Positions 1 through 11,500 of a DNA stretch of 64,000 nucleotides are shown here, piece after piece. Source of the DNA: Owenia fusiformis (Eukaryota; Annelida; Polychaeta; Sabellida; Oweniidae); the NCBI GenBank assembly GCA_903813345.2, contig CAIIXF020000007.1, forward strand, positions 39,166,671 to 39,230,670. Reading direction: 5' to 3'. The notes below the pieces were generated by a model. The model made no database searches, had not been told where the DNA came from, and worked only from the letters and a program-made list of their open reading frames with translations. How positions within the stretch are numbered: the stretch's first letter is position 1; every line of letters starts with the position of its first letter. Position numbers and translations under genes: made by a program.

Positions 1-117
1 TACCATGCTTTTAAAATGTCAGGTCTCCCTGACAATTTCATGATAACATTTGACACAGCTCTATTAACATCTCTGAAGGATCTAATGCGAAGAATACTTG
101 AAATTGGAGATTCGTAA
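1..117 (+). other. Short open segment of unknown origin at left edge
   Basis: Frame 1 reads 38 residues (FKMSGLPDNFMITFDTALL and on to RRILEIGDS) before TAA. The composition looks protein-like and it could be the end of a plus-strand exon or an old transposon protein. No family was recognised and the 5' side is cut by the window. Confidence 0.2.
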
Positions 118-1351
118 TGTTTTACTTCATTTTGGACAGTATTAAACAGTGTGATCAGGTTGAACTCATGTCCATGGACAAGAAGATTGACCTCCTCTAT
201 CTGGGCTCAATCTAGGGAACACTTCACAAAACGAGACCCAGAGCAACAAGTTTTTATTGGCCTAATGCACTGTAATAATATTGAATATGACTCAAGTGAA
301 TAACATTAATCAGACATAATTATTAATATGTCAACAGATATATCTGGAGACTTTAGGCGGCCGAAAATTCAATAGCCATATTTTAAATGACGTTAAAAGT
401 TCAATTGTTCAAGCAAAAACCTGTATTTTATTGACAGTGTAGTGTTTTTGAAAAACGTCCGTCAAAATCATGAAATTGGGAATTTCGTTAAAATATTTTT
501 TTTCCATGTTGGAAATTGTCTCCAGAATAAAATATGAAAATTTTAATAAGAATGGTTGTTCTATTGCAAATATAGAGTAAAAAAACGACTGCATCATACA
601 ACCTGTCCGGGGTACTATCATCGATGCTATTGACCAGTTTAGGCCAAAATTGAGGGCTACAATTGATCAAAATGGTGGACATATTGAACGTCTGTTTATG
701 TAAATAAAGTTGACAATAAAACTTTTTTTGCAAGTTTTGGAAAACCTGTTTTGAAATGAAAATGGCATCATTTATATTATGGACGCTGGTTGACAGACAT
801 CATAATAAATTTGAACTTATGATATACCAAATTAAAGATAAGTAAATTCCCTATCCATTGGTATATAATATGACATGTTTTCATCAAAAAAATCAATACT
901 TATTTTTGAAATATGAGTGTCCCATTTTTTTAAACCACCCTGTACATGTACTTGAACTAACTTGAACCACTCAGTTTCACCACCAGGTGGCTAATTTGGG
1001 GTAGATAACATGGCAGGGTATTAAAATGTTTCTTTAAACTTGAATATTCATCAATTTTAGTGGTTCAATTTTCATATTACCCTTATGTATCGGATAGTTA
1101 TACAAATTAAAATATGTCCAGTAAAAGAAAATATTATCTGTCCAATATAAAAAGATATTTCACTTTTTGTGATTTAAAAGCATGGGGTCTATAGGGAATC
1201 CCCCCGGCCTAGAAGTCAATTTAAATTTTCAAAGTTGATAAACACTTTTTAAAACCACATTTCTAGATGTAATTTTACATGTTGATTTCAAACACATGAT
1301 ATCACTTTGACTGAATTTTTAATTTCTAATGATTTATCACGATTATTTGTA
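118..1351. other. Non-coding AT-rich stretch
   Basis: No exon, RNA gene or clear repeat boundary was seen. The scattered reading frames on both strands look random. The expected next mannosidase exon is not here. Confidence 0.5.
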
Positions 1352-2200
1352 CAGTAGAACCTGCTAAGTGGAACACCTCTGTAAGTGGAACACCTCGCAA
1401 GTGGAACGCTTTTTCAAAGTCCCGCTTTAAAAACCCATTGACTTAATGTTAATTGAACCTCTGTAAGTGGAACACCTCCAAACTTGAACAGTGAACACCC
1501 CATATTGAAAAATCAACCTGCTAAGTGGAACAGTCAATTTCAATATTGATACTTATGTAAACAGAATTAACCTCCTACAGTGATATCTGGGTATGAAAAC
1601 AGGTAATAACGTGGTAACTGGTTAATTAGAATTTTAACGGATTACCATATAGCAAATTGGATTAACCTCCTGTAGAGATCAGCATGTGATGCTACCACTA
1701 ATTAATTTGATAATTAGCAAATTAGGAATTCATAAGATTATCATTCATCAAATTGGATTTAACCTCCTGTAGAGATGGACATGTGATTCTACCACTAATT
1801 AATGCCCCTTGCTGTTTGTTTCAAAGTTGATAAGTAAGATTAAGAATGACAGTTGAATTATAAGCAGTAGGAACAAGTATTTAAAACTTAATTGCCAAAT
1901 CTTTGGGCCTGCGACTGGCAGAATGAGGAGGATTAAGAATGTCAGAAAACATTTTTGGCAGAATGAGGAGGATTAAGAAAGTCAGATACCTTTTTTGAGT
2001 AAAACAAGTGGATAATTAATGGTATATAGCTGCCCTGCAATGAACAGAGAATCATATTTCCAGTAATACAGAAAAAAACTATATTTGATCTTGTATGTTC
2101 TTAAATCCCCGTGAACCCAAAACCTCCGTAAGTGGAACACCTCCTAAGTGGAACGCTTTTTGGCAGAACGGAGGGTGTTCCACTTACACAGGTTCTACTG
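1352..2200. mobile_element. Pogo/Tigger-like MITE, 849 bp, TA target
   Basis: The left end is CAGTAGAACCTGCTAAGTGG and the right end is its inverted form (CCACTTACACAGGTTCTACTG). Both are flanked by TA. Internally it repeats AAGTGGAACACCTC near both ends and a GGATTAACCTCCTGTAGAGA block two to three times. No transposase frame was seen. It sits just downstream of MAN2A exon 17. Confidence 0.85.
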
Positions 2201-2371
2201 TACTAGCATCTAGTCTATTGCACTGCATAAAATCAAAGAGATCATAATTTTTGACAAAACTTTCCAGGAATGAACATGAACTATGATGGTAAATATAGCC
2301 TTATACGAGGGACGATCAATTATTAATTGGCCAAAACCATACTTCAACACCTCATTAATAGTAAAACTTAC

Positions 2372-2508
2372 TTGGAATGCATTGAGATCTGTGTAAAACT
2401 CTCTTTCTTTATTTACTATGTCAGTTTTTATCCTCATGGCAACTTCCACATTCCTCTGTTGTCTGATGTCAACTAAATTGTAGATATCTAGCACCGAACT
2501 GTCAATAC
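2372..2508 (-). CDS. MAN2A1: MAN2A exon 17, last exon in window
   Basis: The 137-bp exon encodes [20 protein letters not shown] and then [13 protein letters not shown], matching NLVDIR and FYTDLNG of the family. It ends in phase 0 at CAA|GTAAGT. The following exon, expected to begin with a KLPLQAN-type block, was not found in 1-2371 and must lie outside the window. Confidence 0.96.
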
Positions 2509-5500
2509 CTGTTAACATAAATAAAACTGTAACAAAATATTGAGGGAGTTTGACTGTCAAACACCTAGAAGTAAAATTAGAGAAATATGAAATATGATAC
2601 AAACATCATTGTGAAAGTGCCACAGGTCAGGCCCATAGCCAAAGTTGGGGGGAGGGGTCTTTCAAAATCATGCAGTTATTCACCATTCTGAGCACTTTTC
2701 ACCTGATTTTGGTCATTTTTGAGCTTAGGTTGTCAAATGTGAACCCCCCTGGAAATTTTTAAAAAGTGAAGTCCCCCTTCCCAACACCTGGCTATTGGCC
2801 TGCGGATAGTCAGTGAAAATAGAATGAAATATTTGTTTACATACATGCCAGGCTAACTATCCTCAATATTATTATTAATTCTTATATTAAAGCATCTGTC
2901 TACACCTGCCATGATTAGAATCCCAATAAAACTCTACAATAGCCATACTTATTTTAAAAATTTTAATTCTAAGAACCCCCCCTCACCTGGTGAGTTGTGT
3001 AGGCGCACTATATGTTCTACATTTGGTATAAATGTATGGACCTCCGTCAGCAGTTTTCCACGAATTACACGAATGAATGGATTGTCATATTCTATAGGCT
3101 GGAAATCAAATTCAAAATGTTGATTATTCATCAATATTGGTTTAAATTCAAGTCAATAAATTGTGGGTAAATTAATGTACTCGTTTCTTGTATGCTTACC
3201 AGTACTTGATCATGCAGTCTCGATAAATGACTCTCTCACACATTAACTTGTGCATTAATTCACCAACTATTCATTACATGTATAAAAGCATTTAACGAAA
3301 TCTAATACTGCAGTGATGATTTTTAATCTGAACTGAATATCTATAAATGAATCTTTATTTACACCATAATAAAATAGTTATTTAATAGATACTGTAGTTT
3401 TCCCAGGTGTGATTATTACCCCATAGTAATATGAATAATTTACTAGTTACAAGTACCAGCCTACTGGTTTAAAATATATACCAGTAGTTTTGATTTTACT
3501 TTTAAGAACAGATATGTAACACGACAGCACAAAAATCACACCACAACCCGCCAGTCTCACTCCACCACCAACCTTTCCTGGACCATCGGGGAGAAATAAA
3601 TATGCCCCGCTCTTTTCCTTGCCCGGTCTTGTACCATACAGCAGGAAGTCCATGCTCATTTTTAGCGTGTTAGTGATCGTTCCTGGGTCATCACGAGCTA
3701 ATAAGTACTGCAGGCAATTGAACTTAGAATTAATTCCTGGATTAACACCTTATATGGTTATATAGGGAAAAAATTAACACCTTATTTGGTTATAAAGGGA
3801 CTTGAGTGCAAGCTTTGGATTTGTGTGTTAGTTAAGGTGCAAGCATGCAAGTAAAGGTGCAAGTATGCAAGCGTATGGTGCAAGAACTGTACTTAATGTT
3901 ATAATTGCTAGATATAGTAGCCATCACACCCAAAATATATGAGAAAGTGTAACTTTCAATGCCTAGAATAAATTTTAACCCATGTGAGAGAGACCCATAG
4001 AAAGTAATCCCATAGTAAGAGAAACCCATAGTAAGTGATCCATAAGTGAGAGATATCCAAAGTGAAAGAAACTCATAATGAGAGAAACCCATAAACCCAA
4101 AATTAGAGACCTTTTCTGTTTGTGAGCTAAAAAAACTGTTTCCAAGAGAGTCTTGGCACTTTCCCCAAAGTTAGGGACAAATTCCTCTCATTATCTAATC
4201 TACATCTATTAAATAAGCAGAAAATAAAAACGAAAGCAAAACCAACAACCATTCTAAGCCAAACATAGAGGATTACTAAGTTTTATGCAGTCTCTTGTTC
4301 AGAGTTGCACAAAATGAAGTTTAAAAAGCCAATCTCGTCATATTTTTGCTTATAATATTTTTTAAAAAACTCTTAAACATCACATCAAATGATTGTTTAT
4401 GACGCTCAATGTCACCCATATTAAATATGGTTCATCCTGCATTACAGTAAAACCTGTATATTCCAAACATCTCTCTCATTTGAACACTTTTTGGTCACAA
4501 TTTGCAGGGATTTCATTAGAAGTGAGGCAACAGGCGATTTACACCAGTTCTTTTCACAAAATATTGTTGTTTTAAGGGACTTTTCAACTATTCCATGTTA
4601 AATTTATGACTTCCATTAATTTTGCCTGTTGTTTTCATTTATACATAATCAGTCAGACTTCCATGTTTAAATGAAAAAATTGAAATGTAAACACCCACCA
4701 ATCTGAACACTTTCAGCAGGTCCAAGTGGTGTTCAAATTAGACAGGTTTTACTGAACTTGTTAATTCAAATTTTGAATTTTATTTGCTTGTAAAGATACA
4801 ACGAGTCTGGCATTTTGTTTTCAGATACATGCTCCAAGTCATCAAACCCCACTCTCCAGAGATCAATCTTACCCTTGCGTTGCCATCGGGCAAAAATAAG
4901 TATGCTCCACTTTTCTCTTTTCCAGATGTTGTTCCGTATTTCACAAATTGTATATTTGTCATATGTGTTTGTTTGGTGTCAGCATAACTTAATGACTAAA
5001 GCGTGAAACAAAGTTCGTTAAGAAATAATAAAAAAGCGATATCACTATAATGTACATGTAAAATTGAAAAGCATGTGTTCAAAAGATTATACGAGGTTAT
5101 AGGCCAGAGTATTTGAATTCAATATTTAGCCTTTTAAGGATAAAAGTGGTGCAGTTTCTTCAAAAAGTGTCATTAATTAAGGTACGATATTCAGAATGAG
5201 GGTCATCCATTAACCTTCATTACAAAATTTCAATTTTATGTGTGATTTTGTAAACCAATTTGAACAATGTACAAATGTTCTCAGAAATAACTATTATTGT
5301 ATTTCTGTTCAAAATTAATTTGAATGATATTGTGTACAAATTACACTCTTATTGATTATAATAAAATATTCTTTGTTTGCAATAAACCCTGCACGGACTC
5401 TTGTAGAATGAACTGAATGCCGGCAGATATCACGCAAACCAATTGAATTACTTACTCTTGCCTTATTTATAATTGTACATTTTAAAGGTGTATTACAATA

Positions 5501-8500
5501 CCAATACTAGTGAGAATAAAAAGTTCATGCCTAAAACTGCAACATTTAAAGTTACATAAACCTAATTGACACGTAGCATTACGAGGTTTCCATGAGTTAA
5601 CAAATACAGAACACTGAAAGCATTTCTAAAAGCGACAAGGTGTGAAGCATGTGTCAGCTAAACAGTGTCAGTTAAAGTGTCAGTTAAACCAATATTCAGG
5701 ATTATGTTTATGTACTCAAGTTATAGTTATATCATAAGTTTGTATATCTCAGTTAAAAATTATTTCATTAAGAAGAAAGATTAGGGAAGCAATGTGTTTT
5801 CACACTTTTCAGAAGCTTGCAATATTCAGTTTTAAGAAAAGAACTTCACATAATAATTCATGTTTAAGCTATCCACATTTATCCTTTAACCCATTTTTAC
5901 AAAACTTCATGTTTAAGTGTTATTAAGTAAATTAACTTTAGCAATGTATGAATATTTTGAGCTTATAAACAGCTAATACCATGGTACAATCACATTTCTG
6001 TTCAAATTAATTTGAGTAATATTGAGTACAATTTGAGCAATTGAGTGTTACCTTGAGTGTGCCTTTGTTACCCTGGAAACCAGCACTCATGTATGATGTT
6101 TCTACATTGAAGTCTTCATGAGTTTTGGGAATTATGGTGAATGGACCCCTGAAATAAAATAAACATTATAATAGCAATGATGTATTTTTTTTCTTTTTCA
6201 CAAAACAAATAAAAAAAACTTTTTCTTTTTTCACATGACTTATTTAAAATTTAAAATGAGTCACATCATCTCAATAAGATATGTTTTATTTATATTTATC
6301 ATGAACATAAATTTTGTTTATATTTATCATGAACATAAAATCATGTATTTAATTAACATAGAAACATAGAAAGTCTGAACAAATTTTCAAATTAATTTTC
6401 AATAATCAACGCCTAGAATAAATTTTAACCCCACCTTTTCAGGATGCCCGTTCCAGGTCTGAAGGCCACGCCCCCTGTTGTATAGAGAGTGGTCTCAGAG
6501 AATGAGTTCCTAGGGTTAGAATCTGGATCAACTTTCTGTATTGTGTATTTTGATATTCCTACAGCTGGTACCACTACTACAAAACTGACCTGAAAAATGG
6601 TACATTTTGGTATTTAAGTGTTATTGGTGGTCAGTAGTACGACTAGCTTTTATATTTACAAACAACTTGGTGACTCATACCAATGATATTTTACAAGTAG
6701 GTTTTTATTACTTTATAATAATAATGACAAAAAATACAATTTTGATTTACACTCCCCTTCATAATTTTAGCAACTGAGAGTTTCCATTAGATAGTATATC
6801 AAAGTCATATAAATGTTTGAATCTTAATTTTGTTTAATTTTATGTTTTACAATAATTCAAAAAATCGCAAAATTGATAATTTCTCCATATATAAACAGAC
6901 TTGGAAAAATGATCAAAAAGGGGTTTCTCAGTTGCCACACTTATTAAGGGGAGTGTATTTATCATTACCAAACATAAACAGACTTGGAAAAATGGTCCAA
7001 AAGGGAACTTCTGGTTAGCGAACTTATGGAGGGGAGTGTATTATTGTTACCTTATACATGTCACTAGCACTGTCCTCGTTGCTATTCCAGTAAAGGTCCA
7101 CCTGAGTATCTATGACAACGCCACCCGTGTCTTTTACAATGATATGTGGGCTTGTTACGTAAACTTTAATAATTTGAGTACGTGTTTGGGCCAGTGAGTT
7201 ATAGAAGGCTATTGGTCTGAAAAACAAACATAAAAAATATATTGTAGCAAATGAATTAAATAAATGTATTGTACCAAATGTATTTTACACTTGTATTGAA
7301 CCAAAAATACTTCTTACCACATTTTGACTTTAACATGGATATCCATCTGTTTGTGAATTTGCAATTTGGTCAAAGGTCCTTCAGTTAATTAAATGTGTAG
7401 ATCACAAAAAACATCAAAAACAAAATGCAAAACATGTTGGTCCAAAAGGGATCTCTGTTTTGACGTTGATTTTATTGTGACTTCCCATTTAGTTGATGAA
7501 TAAGACTAGAATTCACAAAAATGCTCAAATTCTGAAACAATGTTTACAAATATATAATATTTACGTTGATTCAGTAGTGACATCTATTACTGTTTTGACG
7601 GGCAGACTATCGTGGCTTCCTCTCATCTCGTCGATGTCGAAGTATTGACTGGACTCCTCATATGTGTACTGTGCTTTGTTTCCAGTCAGTAAGAAATGTG
7701 ACATCTCACCCATTAAACGCTTCATGTCCATTAATGAGTTGATTAATCTAAATATAAAGTATATTAGAGGTTTCATTGGAATTCTATTTAAAAAGTAAAA
7801 CTTGTAATGGTCTCAAGAGCTCTCTGCCTTGTGATTCCACCTCTAGAAAGGGGGTTAAATGGAGAGGGAGGGATCAAAAGGAGGGGTTCACAAGGAGAGA
7901 GGGGGTCATAAATCCTATGAGACACTAAAGAGAAAAATGGATCTCAGCAAATTTTTGAAGATACAACATACATATTTTATACAGATGTATCATGTAAGAT
8001 AGAGCAGACCAAATTGTCTCCTGCTAATAAACCCCAGTGCATAGTTATGATGTTATACACACATGTAATCATTTTTCCCTAACAAACAATCTTTGAGATG
8101 TTTTTAGGGGTTTCACTAGAATTTCTCAAAACAGGCCAAATAAATGAAAACAACAGACAAAATTAATGGAAATCATAAATTTAACAAGGAAAAGTTGAAA
8201 AGTTCCTAAAAACAACAGGCAATTTTATGAAAATAACTAATGAAAATCGCCTGTTGCTTGCTGCTAATGAAACCTCAGTGTTTTGCTATTTTCTCAAATA
8301 CTGTTCATTTCAAATCGCCTTCATTATTTTCCAAAAGCTAATATATTGAGTATTACTCATTTAGTGTAAAATACTCACTTTGTACCATAATCGACAACAA
8401 CAAAATCTTTGGCAGTTCCAGTGATGCCGTCGTGATGTTGAAAAAGGCCAAGATTTCTACGTGCCTGGACAAGTGATTTCATCATTGACTCTTCAGGAAA

Positions 8501-11500
8501 GGAGGAGACTTTGTTGTGCCGTGCATGAGCGAGAGCATATGAAAATATAATCTCGGCAGACCTGGAATAATAAATTACTCATTAATTTTTTTAATTATTC
8601 ATTAAATTTTTCATTCATTTAACAGAAATCCCCAAATTGATCTTTATTTTATTTCATAATCCTATACTTACAAAAATTAAGGCTGAAACTCAATTTTTTT
8701 TCATTTTTAATGATATCTTAAGACCCTATATTTTGAAAGTGCAAATATTTCCATGTGTGTGACATTTTCGTTAAAATCTGATTGGCTCATTTAGCCATGA
8801 CACACCATAAACAGTTTATAAGTACAATTAAAAAGGAAGATGGTTAAGAAGGTTAGATACAATTTACTTCAATATTTACCTCAAATGAGACTCCATAGTT
8901 CTATCCAAGCTTTTGTAGAAAGGCCTAGAGGTATAGTAGCCACTCCAGTAATGGTCATCTCTGTCTGAATATGTGTAGAAGTCACCCCCTAGGGTAGGGT
9001 ACCCAGGCACCCTCTCCCCCATCTGTGACCCCGCCCTCTCATGGACGGCAGCAAAATAGTCGGATAATGTCCCAAATTGAGCCTAGAATATTGTGAAAAT
9101 AATTGTTAATATTGCATCAGATGTATATTTGTCGTTAATTTATACATTAATATAGGGCACTTTACAAGCAATAGACCTTTCCAATAAACAGTGCCATCTT
9201 TAGGGCATATGGAGAGACAGGATATATCAACCAGATTAATGATAGCATAAGCTGTCATAGGCTGAAGGTTTATCATTTCAAAACAAAAATAGGACTAACT
9301 TATTGCTAATTTTCAAAATACAGGACTAATTTATTGCTAATTTTCAAAATATAATTTATTGCTAATTTTCAAAATATAGGACTATTGTAATTTATTCTTA
9401 ATTTTCAGAGAAATGGAAACCATTGGAATCATGAACCTATAGCCAATATACCCCAGTTTTATTGATGTCGCGAAAAGGTCTATTATATTGTATTACAAAA
9501 TCAAAATTTATTATGTAATTCAATCTTAATTTATTTTAATCAATGATTAATTGCTAGAAAAATTTGAGTTCATGAATATAAACTACATTACAGCTAAAAT
9601 TATCTAAAACAAGTTAGGAATTTTAATATGCTAAATTAAAAACAATATGTATGCAATGATATTAGTAAAAATAATTCAACCCATAAGAAGACCCTATTAA
9701 CAAACAATAACCATCACGCCCGGTGATCGTGAAAATGGGACGGAGGGGGGAGCAGGCAATTTCCGCTAGAAAATTCAACAAATCTGGTAAAATTATTTTT
9801 TCAAGACAGAGTTTACGATTGAATTGCAAATTGAATAAGCGCACGGTATGATAAAATATGTTAGGTATTCTAGGATTATTTTTCAACCGATACTCTTTTA
9901 AGATATAAGATCTATTAAAAAAGGCGCAACGCAACCAACGTGCAAAAGTCAAAGTTTTTGCTATAAATCAAGCAACAATGGACTACACGACCTGTAATAA
10001 ATACTTGTAAGTGATGTTATCATAACTAAATTAATGTCATTGCTGAATTTATAAAATAAGTTTCCATACGTAAAATGAAAAATAATCGAAAATAATCAAA
10101 ATGGGACGGAGGGGGGGAGGGGACGGAGGGGGGAAGTAATAATTCTATAAAGTGAAACAACTTCACACGAATTCTTGTATTTGAAAAATGAACTCATTAA
10201 CTTAGTAAGAAACTGGATGATATACCCCTGGAGACTGAAAAATGGGGACATTTGGAGTAAAAGGACTTAAAGTCGCGAAACATCTATAATCATGTCTTAT
10301 ATACATATTGCTCCCCCCCTCCGTCCCCTCCCCCCCTCCGTCCCAAATTCATTATTTTCGATTATTTTTTATTTCACATATGGAAACTTATTTTATAAAT
10401 TCAGCAATGACATTAATTTAGTTATGATAACATCACTTAAAAGTATTTATTACAGGTCGTCCAGACCATTGTTGCTTGATTTATAGCAAAAACGTTGATT
10501 TGTGCCTGTTGATGGCCTTGCGCCTTTTTTAATAGATCTCATACCTTAGATGCGTATCGTTTCAGAAAAAATCCCAGAAAACCTAACATATTCTACCATA
10601 CCGTGCGCCTATCCATTTGGCAATGCAATGGTAAACTTTTTCTTGAAAAAATAAATCTTCCAGATTTGTTGAATTTCCTAGCAGAAATTGCCTGCTCCCC
10701 CCCTCCGTCCCATATTCACGATCACCGGGCGTGACCATAAAAAGACCCATAAAAAACATAACAAACCTGAACATTCCACACTTTCTTGCCGTTCATGTAA
10801 TTAAACAAAGTCTTATAATTGTCGAATTGTTGGTCCCATTCTATTGGCTTGTCATAGCGGAAATCATCGCCAAGTGGGATTAGGACAACGTTATTTTGGT
10901 AAAGCATGGACTTTTTTCGCCATTGGTCCAATAAAACCTCGGCTCTAAAACCAAAGAAATCAACATTAATAACCCTAAAAAAGTCCCGATTAGTGCAAAG
11001 TTGAAAAATGCAACCTGGAGACAAAAACCATGATTGTTTCATTCAGTAACTTTTTAGAATTTGCACCACGAGTGTCTTATATAAATTGTACATCTCAATC
11101 AGGTAATCAAATTTTACCAAAAAGAGACACAATCCCCGGAAGACCTAGTACTTTAACCCATTCATGAACAAGTTTTCTTTCAAAAATGTTAGAATGTCTT
11201 CATTTTTGGTAATTCTTGCCAGAACTGCCTAAGTCTTTAGGCCGCTATGGGCAACAATGGTCCAAAAAGAATTCAAAGGCAACATAAATCATCACTTGTT
11301 CAACTTGATTTTGCATTTTAATAATAAACAACCCTCCATTCAGAATTCTCCATATTTAACAACCTGTACATTCCAGTCAGATTTATTGTTCATATAATCA
11401 AATAGTTGCTTGTAATTCCCGCACTGACGTTCCCATTCCATATGGGTGTCCCATCGGAAATCACTCCCCAGGGGCACGAGCACAACCTCATTTTGGTACA

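Noticed and set aside
9662-9952. 96-codon minus-strand frame with protein-like composition
   Set aside because: It lies inside the arm of the foldback transposon, the matching arm does not conserve the frame, and no domain is recognisable.
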